Program-made: the position numbers and the translations under genes
Shown here: positions 6,424 to 13,857 of the stretch, piece after piece
Position numbering within the stretch: position 1 is the stretch's first letter
Layout of the letters: each line of letters opens with the position of its first letter
The notes under the pieces: generated by a model
The model's database searches: none
Told to the model about the DNA's origin: nothing
Seen by the model: the letters and a program-made list of their open reading frames with translations, nothing else
Source: Desulfurococcales archaeon
GTDB taxonomy: Archaea > Thermoproteota > Thermoprotei_A > Sulfolobales > Desulfurococcaceae
Reading direction: 5' to 3'
Assembly (NCBI GenBank): GCA_027083045.1
Contig: JALWQP010000109.1
Span: forward strand, 1 to 16,021
Length of the DNA: 16,021 nucleotides

Positions 6424-7527
6424 TTGACACTACGTTCTGAGTACTTATACCAGCACATGTTCCGCAAAGCGGAAGGATTTGAAGAAGTTCCTCGTCTCAG
6501 AAAAATGAAGACCAATGATATCGTTCATCGAATAGGAGTGTTATCTCCCAACAGAATTTTCATCCATAACTACCCCATAAGTAATCCCTCAGCATTATTT
6601 AACCCATCATTAGTTATTGACGAGGGTACAGCATATCTTTACGCAAGGATAATCGTAGGTTACTACATGTATGTTTCAGCAATAGTAGAAATACCTATCC
6701 CATTAGAAGATATTGAGTCGGGTAATCTTAATCTCAATTATTATCCAGCACGCTTAGTTGTATATCCGTCCACAAGATACGATCTATGGGGCACAGAAGA
6801 TCCGCGTACATATAAGCTTGGAGATAAGATCTATATGACGTATACGGGAAGAACAATCAACTACTTCAACCCTTCAATAAGGATCGAGCGAACACTGCCT
6901 GTTACAGCCATCATGGAGGGACGTAATGATGCGAGCCATTGGAGAAAAATATATGTACATCACCTCCCCGAGGAACTAAGATCTAACATGGTGAGTAACA
7001 AAGACGCGTTCCTCTGGGAAATAAATGGTAAGAGATACTTCTTCCACAGACCACATATGAGCGACGAAAAATTCTATCTAGCCATAGGTAGTGAGGGCAA
7101 CAAGTGGAAGGGTAGTGATGGCATCACGGAGATAGAGATAATAGATAATATCGAGGTCATGAGGCCCCCAGTCTTTGAAGATAAGGTTGGGTGGTCGACA
7201 CCCCCTATCAACATAGGTTCTAATAAGATCATTGCGTTCCTACATGGCGTCGACAAAGATGTTAAAGCCTATCGGTTATTCGCGGTCGAGTTAGAGTTCC
7301 GCAGAGACAACGTGATTGTTAATGCAGTGACACCTAACTATATAATGGAACCCAAGCAGCCCTACGAGATATTCGGTGATAGACCATATACGGTATTCCC
7401 GTGTGGGGCATGGAAGATTGATGATCATATACTCCTAACATATGGTGCTGGCGACTATATGGTTGGATTTGGCAAGATGTTGTTTGATGATCTGTTATCA
7501 GAACTCGATAAGGGAAGGATATTCTAG
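6424..7527 (+). CDS. GH130 / PH1107-related glycosidase or glycoside phosphorylase
   Basis: Family GH130 enzymes are five-bladed propellers; characterised members are mainly beta-mannoside phosphorylases or hydrolases acting on Man-GlcNAc or mannobiose-type sugars. The expected landmarks occur in order: NPSALFNPSLV (54-64), LYARI (72-76), GTEDPRTYKLGDKIYMTYTGR split over 123-143 with the Asp of EDPR (126) at the position of the family's general acid, WEINGKRYFFHRP (198-210), a W-x-PP segment (257-262), FLHG (272-275) and TYGAGD (339-344). The length of 367 is normal. Bacterial relatives usually have YHG and GAAD where this has LHG and GAGD. The only in-frame start after the TAG at 6412 is TTG 6424, whose GGAGG (6406-6410) is unusually far away (13 bases). 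It converges on the carbamoyltransferase. The sugar substrate is not predictable. Confidence 0.87.
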   Translation: MTLRSEYLYQHMFRKAEGFEEVPRLRKMKTNDIVHRIGVLSPNRIFIHNYPISNPSALFNPSLVIDEGTAYLYARIIVGYYMYVSAIVEIPIPLEDIESGNLNLNYYPARLVVYPSTRYDLWGTEDPRTYKLGDKIYMTYTGRTINYFNPSIRIERTLPVTAIMEGRNDASHWRKIYVHHLPEELRSNMVSNKDAFLWEINGKRYFFHRPHMSDEKFYLAIGSEGNKWKGSDGITEIEIIDNIEVMRPPVFEDKVGWSTPPINIGSNKIIAFLHGVDKDVKAYRLFAVELEFRRDNVIVNAVTPNYIMEPKQPYEIFGDRPYTVFPCGAWKIDDHILLTYGAGDYMVGFGKMLFDDLLSELDKGRIF

Positions 7528-7561
7528 AGTCATATTTGTTTTGATAAGACTATATATTGTA

Positions 7562-7583
7562 GAGAAAAGAAGGAGAGAAAAAG
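7562..7583 (-). terminator. T-rich terminator for the carbamoyltransferase gene
   Basis: Read on the minus strand the stretch is a run of T and C broken by single bases (CTCTTTTTCTCTCC then TTCTTTTCTC), 30 to 50 bases after the TAA at 7614-7616. Archaeal RNA polymerase terminates at such T-rich tracts without a hairpin. A shorter plus-strand TGTTTTTAG (7588-7596) could serve the converging GH130-like gene. Confidence 0.45.
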
Positions 7584-7613
7584 AGGGTGTTTTTAGATAG
7601 GATGTAAACTACC

Positions 7614-8669
7614 TTACTTTACTCCATACATGGTTAGTGCTAAGACTGCTGCCTTTGTCCATAGGCCATTTTCTGCCTGCTCGTATAGGACTGATCTCTT
7701 GGGATCGTCGATGATCTCGTCGTCGGCCTCATAGTTCCTCATGATAGGCATTACGTGCATTAGGACTGCGTCCTTGGACATTATGTCGAAGAGCTCCTTG
7801 GTTACTTTCCAGTCCTTGTATTTCTCGTAGATCTTTAGTTCTTCGTCCTTGAACTTGCTGTAGCCTAGTTCCACGAGCTTTGGTGAAGCCCAGTTCCTCG
7901 GGAATACTGCGTGTGCTCCCTCAAGTGCTTCCTTGTAGTCGTCCGTTATCTCTAGGCTTGCGCCATGCTCCTTTGCTAGCTGTTTGGCTTTCTCAACTAA
8001 CCTGGGGTCTAGGTCGAATCCTGGAGGTCTTGCGATGACGACGTCTACGCCGAATCTCGGGAACAGTATCATGTCTTCCTGTACGCTGCACCATCCACGG
8101 ATCTCGGGGCTATAAGCCCACATGATAACGTATTTCTTGCCCTCGGTCTTACCGAATCTCTCTCTGAATGTGTAGATGTCTGCCAGCCCCTGTGTTGGGT
8201 GGAACATGTCGTCGGCCATATTGATGACCGGAACGTTCGCGGCCTTAGCGATCTCTCTAATGTAGGAGTTTCCTCTACCGTATATGTAGTCGATAGCCTT
8301 ATCTAGGATTCTGACACCGATTCCATGGCCGTACCTGTCATACATTGCTGCTACATCTTTGACAGCTTCACCTACTTTCTCCTCCTTGCCCCAAGCCATT
8401 CTAGTGGTCTTTGCCTCGATGTATGCTGCATGACCACCTAGATAAGTCATTGCCGCCTCAAACGCAGCTCTTGTTCTGGTTGATGGCGCGAAGAACAGCA
8501 TAAAGAACACTTTTCTCTTCAGGATAGGCGGTATCTTCTCGACACCATAGTAATGGGCTGTCCATTTCAGCTCTTCGGCTAGTCGTAGGGCGATCTCGAG
8601 TTGTTCGTCAGTCCAGTCAAGTGTGGATATTAGGTCTTTGCCACTTAGATCACGGACTAAGTGTCTCAT
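7614..8669 (-). CDS. Knotted-type carbamoyltransferase (AOTC/YgeW-like), substrate unknown
   Basis: The enzyme transfers a carbamoyl group from carbamoyl phosphate to an unidentified amine. The phosphate site FFAPSTRTR and the carbamoyl site HPTQ are intact (residues 62-70 and 160-163, counted from the GTG at 8678). GKKYVIMWAYSP followed by RFGVDVVIARP resembles the knotted subgroup (N-acetylornithine carbamoyltransferase, YgeW), not ordinary OTC. The amine-site motif, HCLP in OTC and AOTC, reads HVMP (308-311), so ornithine is unlikely to be the substrate. YEQAENGLW near the end is typical of the superfamily. Length is about 351 residues. I prefer the ATG at 8667-8669, because GGGAGAG (8678-8684) is well placed for it; a GTG three codons upstream is the alternative. 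It lies downstream of the amidohydrolase gene on the same strand, with its own likely promoter. Confidence 0.9.
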   Translation of the reverse strand: MRHLVRDLSGKDLISTLDWTDEQLEIALRLAEELKWTAHYYGVEKIPPILKRKVFFMLFFAPSTRTRAAFEAAMTYLGGHAAYIEAKTTRMAWGKEEKVGEAVKDVAAMYDRYGHGIGVRILDKAIDYIYGRGNSYIREIAKAANVPVINMADDMFHPTQGLADIYTFRERFGKTEGKKYVIMWAYSPEIRGWCSVQEDMILFPRFGVDVVIARPPGFDLDPRLVEKAKQLAKEHGASLEITDDYKEALEGAHAVFPRNWASPKLVELGYSKFKDEELKIYEKYKDWKVTKELFDIMSKDAVLMHVMPIMRNYEADDEIIDDPKRSVLYEQAENGLWTKAAVLALTMYGVK

Positions 8670-8713
8670 GTAGTCCACTCTCCCATAGGTTTTTCTCGTA
8701 TATCTCTTAGTAG

Positions 8714-8750
8714 GGTAATAGAATAAATGAGTTTATTTGGGTTTATTTCT
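8714..8750 (-). promoter_or_regulatory. Probable carbamoyltransferase promoter with tandem AAATAAAC repeats
   Basis: On the minus strand two copies of AAATAAAC spaced exactly 10 bases apart (8731-8750) stand just upstream of an AT-rich ATTTATTCTATTA (about 8716-8728). That could be the TATA element for a transcript starting near 8696. One-turn spacing is what a protein contacting the same face would need. Neither part has been shown to function. Confidence 0.3.
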
Positions 8751-8801
8751 CGGGGCGTTAAACCTAGTATTAAATTAATTCGTATATGAGTAGAAGGGAG
8801 G

Positions 8802-8820
8802 GATAAAAGAAGAAAAAGTA
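8802..8820 (-). terminator. T-rich terminator after the amidohydrolase gene
   Basis: The minus strand reads TACTTTTTCTTCTTTTATC here, about 30 bases after the TAA at 8847-8849. It looks like an archaeal oligo-T terminator and, with the separate promoter candidate further on, suggests the amidohydrolase and carbamoyltransferase are at least partly transcribed apart. Confidence 0.4.
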
Positions 8821-8846
8821 GTGTTTGCTTGCTTATTATCTAGTAT

Positions 8847-10250
8847 TTATTCGATAGGCCAAATAGTCTCAGGCTCTCTGCAGAGACCTGCTCTCTCGTA
8901 GAGACTGTAAGCTGCTTTGTCGGCTTCTTTCAGTATTTCTTCCTCGTCGAGGGTCAATACTTTTCCGTTGAACATTACTAATTTGCCATCTATTATGCTG
9001 TGCTTTACATCATAGCCTGTAGCGCTATAGACGAGATGCGATAATGGGTTATTAAATGGTTTTAGATGAGGCTTATTGAAGTCAACGACAATGATATCGG
9101 CACGCTTACCGGGCTCGATGCTTCCGACCATATGATCTATCATTAATGCTCTTGCACCATTAATTGTTGCCATCTCAAGGACTTGTTCGACACGTATTGC
9201 TTTGGCATCGAGCGTTCTTAAAGGCTGGAGGAGCGCGGCATGCTTCATTTCTCGTAGGAGGTCGTAGTCGTTGTTGCTCGGCCCCCCATCGGTTCCAAGA
9301 GCGACGTTTACTCCTGCTTTAAGCATGTCACTTATACGTGCTGCTCCGCTGGCCAGCTTCATGTTGCTGCATGGATTGTGGCTTACGGTGGTCTTGGTTT
9401 CTGCTAGGAGTTTTATCTCCTCGTCTGTAGCCCATACAACGTGTACTAGCACTACGTTTGGCCCGGTTAGGCCTACCCAGTGCGCGAACTCTACCGGCTT
9501 CTTACCGAATTTTGTCATCGTGTACTCGACGTCGGCCTTCACCTCTGCCAAGTGCATGGTAATACCAGTCTTCAGCTCCTTGGCTTTCTCAGCCATTTTC
9601 CTGTATAGCTCTATGCTGACAGCACCGGGTGTTCTTGGCCCGAACCATATCCATATACGGTTATCCCATCCATGATACTTGTGGTATAGTCTGATCGTGT
9701 CTTTGTAGCTTTTATCGCCCAGCTCTATGAGTCCCTCGTGAAGAATGTTTTCTTCGAGCGCGTAGCCCGTCATATCCATAACGTGTCTAGCCACTGCTGC
9801 ACGTATGCCGCTTGAGTGGAGGAACTCGATTATTTTGTCAGGACCATACCTGCCCACGAGCCCTGTCTCGAGAAAGGTTGTTGTACCGGTCTTTATCATT
9901 TCTAGGGTTACTAGCTTGGCTGATGCAAGGGCCTCTCCAGGCTTATAGTTGCCCTGTAGGGGCCATACCCTGTCTTTAAGCCATGGTATGAGTGGTAGGT
10001 AGTCGGCGCATGCTCTGAGTAGGCCTTGGGCTAGATGGACGTGCGTGTTTATTAGGCCAGGCATCACGATATCGTGTGGGTTATTGTTGATTACTACATC
10101 GCTGTGGTATCTATAGTCCTTGTCAAGCTCTTCGGCCTTGCCAACAGCCCTTATTTCTCCATCTTCGATCGCGATTGCCCCGTCCTTGATTATTCTCCTC
10201 TTAGAATCCATTGTTATTATCCAGCCGCCACGCACATATATATCAGCCAT
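8847..10250 (-). CDS. Amidohydrolase of the TRZ/ATZ/MtaD/SsnA deaminase family
   Basis: Members are metal-dependent cytoplasmic deaminases acting on adenosine-type nucleosides (5'-methylthioadenosine, S-adenosylhomocysteine), guanine, 8-oxoguanine or triazines. All metal and catalytic positions are in place: NTHVH (68-72), HLAE with His 233 and Glu 236, His 270 in LVHVVW, SHNP (290-293) and the metal-binding Asp 321 in LGTDGGPSNND. The length of 467 residues is normal, and beta segments from the composite sandwich bracket the barrel at both ends. The ATG has GGAGGT (10259-10264) 8 bases upstream. The gene shares a 140-base divergent region with ade and precedes the carbamoyltransferase, so a nucleobase or nucleoside substrate is likely; sequence alone does not separate MTA/SAH deaminase from guanine deaminase. 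Confidence 0.9.
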   Translation of the reverse strand: MADIYVRGGWIITMDSKRRIIKDGAIAIEDGEIRAVGKAEELDKDYRYHSDVVINNNPHDIVMPGLINTHVHLAQGLLRACADYLPLIPWLKDRVWPLQGNYKPGEALASAKLVTLEMIKTGTTTFLETGLVGRYGPDKIIEFLHSSGIRAAVARHVMDMTGYALEENILHEGLIELGDKSYKDTIRLYHKYHGWDNRIWIWFGPRTPGAVSIELYRKMAEKAKELKTGITMHLAEVKADVEYTMTKFGKKPVEFAHWVGLTGPNVVLVHVVWATDEEIKLLAETKTTVSHNPCSNMKLASGAARISDMLKAGVNVALGTDGGPSNNDYDLLREMKHAALLQPLRTLDAKAIRVEQVLEMATINGARALMIDHMVGSIEPGKRADIIVVDFNKPHLKPFNNPLSHLVYSATGYDVKHSIIDGKLVMFNGKVLTLDEEEILKEADKAAYSLYERAGLCREPETIWPIE

Positions 10251-10258
10251 TACTATAG

Positions 10259-10298
10259 GACCTCCGCGTATTTCCTAGGGATAATCTCTGTATATAGA
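10259..10298 (-). promoter_or_regulatory. Promoter and ribosome site of the amidohydrolase gene
   Basis: The minus strand has CTATATA (10291-10297), placing transcription start near 10268, and GGAGGT (10259-10264) 8 bases before the ATG. The predicted leader is about 18 bases. Spacing is good and the core is a reasonable TATA match. Confidence 0.42.
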
Positions 10299-10331
10299 AG
10301 TAAATAATCATACTGAGAATGCTTACGGGTC

Positions 10332-10342
10332 AATATTTAATA
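10332..10342 (+). promoter_or_regulatory. TATA-like box for ade
   Basis: AATATTTAATA would start transcription near 10363 and give a leader of about 28 bases. A second candidate, AAAAATTATT (10353-10362), would make the mRNA almost leaderless. The ATG has only a weak GGCGGGA-like site 7 bases upstream, so I cannot choose between them. Confidence 0.3.
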
Positions 10343-10390
10343 GCAAGACAACAAAAATTATTCTAAAACACTTCACGGCGGGATAAACCA

Positions 10391-12199
10391 ATGGTTCTTC
10401 CACGGATATTCAGCTATGTGAAAGAGGAGAGAGCAAGACTTATCCGAACTGCAAGAGCTATAGAGCCCGCAACCCTTGTTATCAGAAACGTTAATATCGT
10501 GGCTACAACGACGGGCGAGATCCTAGAGAACATGAGCATAGTTGTGTCTGGCAGACGCATAGCCTCCATAGTAAAGGGTGATCCGGAGAAATACATAGGG
10601 TTAAGAACAAAGGTTATCGATGGCCATGGGCAATATGCGATGCCGGGTTTCATAGACGCACACATACATATCGAGTCAAGCTTGTTGACACCCACTGGTT
10701 TCTCGATGTTAGCCCTTAAACATGGTACTACAACAGTAGTCGCCGATCCCCACGAGATCGCAAACGTCTTAGGCGTGGATGGAGTCAAGTTGTTCATCGA
10801 AGAATCACAGAATCTTCCAATGAAAATCCTAATAGACATACCGAGCTGTGTACCAGCAACAGATCCGGCGTTCGGCCTCGAAACGATAAACAAGGTGATA
10901 GGCCCTGAAGACATCGCTAAGCTAGGCGAGCTTGAAGGCGTATATGGGCTCGGCGAGGTAATGGATTTTGTCAGCGTGACGAACGCCAGTGACTATGTAC
11001 TGGAAAAACTCAGGATAGCTCACAATCTAGGTCTAGTAATAAATGGACATGCTCCACTACTGACCGGAGAAATGCTTGACGCGTACATCGATGCAAGTAT
11101 ATGGAGCGATCATGAATCGACTAATCCGCAGGAAGCACTAGAGAAGTTGAGGAAGGGAATGTATCTATTCATAAGGCAGGGAAGCGCATGGCGGGATCTA
11201 GAAGCTCTTGTTGAAGTCATTAAGAACCCTAAGATCGACTGTAGACTATGTGGATTCGTATCGGACGACTTGAACGTCATCGACTTATATGAGAAGGGTC
11301 ATATGGATAGAATAATTAATGAAGCCATAGAGTTAGGGGTTGACCCGGTTAAGGCAATACAACTCGCAACAATAGGTCCAGCGATAAGACTGCATATCGA
11401 TGATCACATTGGGGTTATTGGGCCGGCCAGGTTCGCCGACATAGTCTTGTCTCCAAGCCTTCAACGCCTAGAACCTAGAACTGTTATCAGTATGGGTGAG
11501 ATAATATACAGGGACGGCGAGCTACTCTATGATTTCGAAAGGCCTAGAATACCCGAGTGGGCCAAGAGAACAGTCAACATTCCGCGAGAGATCAGGTCCG
11601 AGGAGCTTCTCATAAGAATTGATGGAGCCGACAAAGCTAAGGTCAATGCTATTAAGGTTACTCCGGGCTCAGCGCTGACCAAGTTATCGGTTGAAGAGCT
11701 CCCAGTTAAAAATGGCTATATATCGTGTGATCCCGAGCGAGACATTATACACTTGGCCGTTGTTGAGAGGCACAAAGGAACATGCAATATCGGGAAAGCA
11801 TTCATCAAGGGATTAGGCTTCAAGGCAGGTGCGATAGCGCAGACTATTGCCCATGACACCCACAATCTTGTAGTGGCTGGGAAATCGCCTGAAGACATGT
11901 CGGTCGCCATAAGCAGGGTTAGGGAAATACAGGGAGGAATAGTAATAGTTGATTCAGGCGAAATTGTCGCCGAGGTAGAGTTGCCGGTTGCGGGGCTCAT
12001 GAGCGATGAAGACCCATACACCGTATACAGAAAGTTCAAGAACCTGACAAGAAAAGTATCAAGCTATGGTGTTGAGTTCGAAGCCTTCTTTATGACGCTA
12101 GCGCTTGTCGCCCTGCCAGTCATACCGGAAGTGAGGCTGACAGATAGAGGACTCGTTGATGTAAATAGTGCGAGGATAATTGATGTCATAGTAAAATAA
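10391..12199 (+). CDS. ade: Adenine deaminase
   Basis: Hydrolyses adenine to hypoxanthine and ammonia in purine salvage or catabolism. It is an amidohydrolase-superfamily enzyme of the bacterial/archaeal Ade type, unrelated to adenosine deaminase. The full set of motifs is present over 602 residues, the usual length: PGFIDAHIHIESS (85-97, metal His 91 and 93), ADPHEIANVLG (118-128), GLGEVMDF (186-193, with the bridging Glu), NGHAP (218-222), SDHES (239-243) and the metal-site SDD (291-293). A large C-terminal domain holds the Ade-specific AHDTHNLVVAG and GGIVIV segments. It is divergent from the amidohydrolase and converges on zpr1 with only six bases between stop codons. Function is certain at the family level; low activity on other purines cannot be excluded. 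Confidence 0.96.
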   Translation: MVLPRIFSYVKEERARLIRTARAIEPATLVIRNVNIVATTTGEILENMSIVVSGRRIASIVKGDPEKYIGLRTKVIDGHGQYAMPGFIDAHIHIESSLLTPTGFSMLALKHGTTTVVADPHEIANVLGVDGVKLFIEESQNLPMKILIDIPSCVPATDPAFGLETINKVIGPEDIAKLGELEGVYGLGEVMDFVSVTNASDYVLEKLRIAHNLGLVINGHAPLLTGEMLDAYIDASIWSDHESTNPQEALEKLRKGMYLFIRQGSAWRDLEALVEVIKNPKIDCRLCGFVSDDLNVIDLYEKGHMDRIINEAIELGVDPVKAIQLATIGPAIRLHIDDHIGVIGPARFADIVLSPSLQRLEPRTVISMGEIIYRDGELLYDFERPRIPEWAKRTVNIPREIRSEELLIRIDGADKAKVNAIKVTPGSALTKLSVEELPVKNGYISCDPERDIIHLAVVERHKGTCNIGKAFIKGLGFKAGAIAQTIAHDTHNLVVAGKSPEDMSVAISRVREIQGGIVIVDSGEIVAEVELPVAGLMSDEDPYTVYRKFKNLTRKVSSYGVEFEAFFMTLALVALPVIPEVRLTDRGLVDVNSARIIDVIVK

Positions 12200-12205
12200 T
12201 ATGGT

Positions 12206-12760
12206 CTATTTTTCTCTTTCTTTCTCCTTCTTTTCAAGTGGAAAAATCCTAGCCTTATCAGAGACTATAGTTGATGTGCCCTCAGGATCTATTAGAATAA
12301 ATGTAAAAGGCATCTCACCGTTCCGTGCCTTCTCAATCATTTTCTTCTTCTCGGCACATTTTTCGGGCGGCGCCTCGCCTTCCTGACATAAGAAGTTTAT
12401 TTTATCGAGAACATCGAGTAAGACGCCCTCAATAGTTGTTATATATCCGAGGGACGCTGGACCCGGAGTGATCTCGACCCCGAGCTCAGGGATGACTATA
12501 GATGCTGTTGAGGAGCGTACAACGAGCACGTTAACATCATTAGGGCCTCTTATGTCTACGATGATTTTTCTCGGGCCCTTGATTTCCGCTAACCGTACGT
12601 CATTCCACCGGTATCCGCAATTCCCGCATTTTCCCGACGATATTATTATTTTCCCAACTAGTGGCATATCATATAAGAACTCCTCAATCTTAAAGTTACG
12701 CCTACATATCGGGCACTCAACAGTATACTCGAGTATTTTCCTAGGTTTTCTTTCAGACAT
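12206..12760 (-). CDS. zpr1: ZPR1 zinc-finger domain protein (archaeal single-module form)
   Basis: Eukaryotic ZPR1 has two zinc-finger plus beta-domain modules and acts as a folding chaperone for elongation factor eEF1A; archaeal members carry one module and their role is inferred to be similar. Here the zinc finger uses CPIC (16-19) and CGNC (45-48), followed by GYRWNDVR, a family hallmark, and the beta-domain signature IPELGVEITPG (90-100) with YITTIEGVLLDVLDKI (106-121). Two extra cysteines at 125 and 135 are not part of the finger. The tail (174-184) is almost all Lys/Glu. The length of 184 fits. The ATG is oddly close to GGAGG (12762-12766, one base away), but no other start exists before the in-frame TAA. 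It lies 11 bases after the radical SAM gene on the same strand, so the two are probably one operon. Confidence 0.92.
   Translation of the reverse strand: MSERKPRKILEYTVECPICRRNFKIEEFLYDMPLVGKIIISSGKCGNCGYRWNDVRLAEIKGPRKIIVDIRGPNDVNVLVVRSSTASIVIPELGVEITPGPASLGYITTIEGVLLDVLDKINFLCQEGEAPPEKCAEKKKMIEKARNGEMPFTFILIDPEGTSTIVSDKARIFPLEKKEKEREK
12207..12236 (+). terminator. T/C-rich terminator for ade inside the end of zpr1
   Basis: Immediately after the ade stop (TAA 12197-12199) the plus strand becomes almost pure T and C for about 30 bases, with several runs of three to five T. This is the form archaeal terminators take. The same bases encode the Lys/Glu-rich tail of the ZPR1 protein on the other strand. 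Confidence 0.5.
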
Positions 12761-12771
12761 TCCTCCAACAC

Positions 12772-13737
12772 CTACACTGACTTGTTAGCTGGATGATACC
12801 TTATTAGGTGTGTACCATCACAGCTCGGCGCCCTGAAGAATCGCGGCCCTAGCCCCTCCCTGCATGTCGCCACAGTTAGACCTAGGGAGACCGATGAATC
12901 AATAATTGGTCTAAGAAGATGTTCACGTAGTTCTTTCCTAAGATACCTGTACCCATGCATTCGTACGCCTTCCTCTACGTAGAGTCTCCGCCAGTACTTG
13001 GAATGATCTGGAAACGAGTTCATCATCCTGGAAAGGTTATCAGGCCTCGCCTTATATGTGGAGGTGACAATATGTTTTCCGCCATTCTCCCTGATCCTGT
13101 GCACGAGCTCTTCAAGCATTCTAGGATCATCATTAATGCCCGGTATCACAGGATCTATTCTCGCCCCGACAGGAATGCCGGCTTTACTCAGGATTTTGAT
13201 AGCCCGTAGTCTGCTTTGAGGGGGCGGGGCCCCGGGTTCGAGTTTTTTCGCCAATGATTGATCCAGCGTGGTAATAGTGATCATTACCGCCGAGGGAGTC
13301 TTTAGTAATAGATCGGCATCCCTTATGACAATGTCCGACTTAGTTGTGATCAATATTTTCAGAGCCTTACTCGATAATAGTTCAAGAGCCTTCCTGGTCA
13401 TCATTAACCATCTCTCGATGGGTGGGTACGGGTCACTGCTCGTGCTCAGCTCGACGACAAGCCTAGGATCAATGCGTCTAAGGTCTCTCGACAATTTTCT
13501 GAGGAACTGTCTTTTTGGCTGGCTCGGCCTCTGCCCGATATAGGAGGTTGCATAGCAGTATAGGCAGAAATGACTACATCCCGTATATGGGTGTAGGCTG
13601 TATTTTCTAGGACATGTACATAGCGGGCTTCTCCATGGATCGAAAACACGTACTACCTGCAGTCGCACCAATATGTCGCACCAGAGGATAAGCGGGTGTA
13701 CCCCGCCCGACCGACCCCCCTCATATCCATATCCCAT
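12772..13737 (-). CDS. SplB-like radical SAM protein (spore photoproduct lyase-related, COG1533)
   Basis: This is a radical S-adenosylmethionine enzyme of the SplB-related group. True spore photoproduct lyase repairs spore DNA, but archaeal relatives have no assigned reaction. CSHFCLYCYA (54-63) supplies the C-x3-C-x2-C [4Fe-4S] site, after PWRSPLCTCPRKYSLHPYTG, split over 34-53, whose early CTC is also conserved in this group. STSSDPYPPIE (97-107) and VGARIDPVIPGIND (about 187-200) are further group markers. The listed start is the longest, ATG 13737. Homologues normally begin near LQVVRVFDPW, so GTG 13666-13668 (residue 24) may be the real start, with the Gly-rich first 23 residues untranslated. 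It leads a two-gene run with zpr1. The substrate is unknown. Confidence 0.88.
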   Translation of the reverse strand: MGYGYEGGRSGGVHPLILWCDILVRLQVVRVFDPWRSPLCTCPRKYSLHPYTGCSHFCLYCYATSYIGQRPSQPKRQFLRKLSRDLRRIDPRLVVELSTSSDPYPPIERWLMMTRKALELLSSKALKILITTKSDIVIRDADLLLKTPSAVMITITTLDQSLAKKLEPGAPPPQSRLRAIKILSKAGIPVGARIDPVIPGINDDPRMLEELVHRIRENGGKHIVTSTYKARPDNLSRMMNSFPDHSKYWRRLYVEEGVRMHGYRYLRKELREHLLRPIIDSSVSLGLTVATCREGLGPRFFRAPSCDGTHLIRYHPANKSV

Positions 13738-13827
13738 GACGGGGTCTCAGGGAGTGTGAGGAGGCGGGGCATTACTAGAATATGTTGAGATAGGGGTTAA
13801 AGTTTACCGCTTAGCCATGGTCTATAA

Positions 13828-13838
13828 GGTTTTTATTT
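13828..13838 (+). promoter_or_regulatory. TATA-like box indicating a leaderless hexuloisomerase mRNA
   Basis: GGTTTTTATTT lies with its centre about 25 bases before the ATG at 13858, so the predicted transcript begins at or next to the start codon. No ribosome site is present, which agrees with leaderless translation. Confidence 0.48.
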
Positions 13839-13857
13839 TGATCTCTAATGAAAATTC

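Noticed and set aside
10074..10307. Plus-strand ORF over the amidohydrolase start and the divergent promoter
   Set aside because: It lies across well-supported minus-strand signals, is aromatic-rich like a shadow frame and has no ribosome site.
10414..10914. Minus-strand ORF of 166 residues within ade
   Set aside because: It is the antisense shadow of highly conserved adenine deaminase coding sequence.
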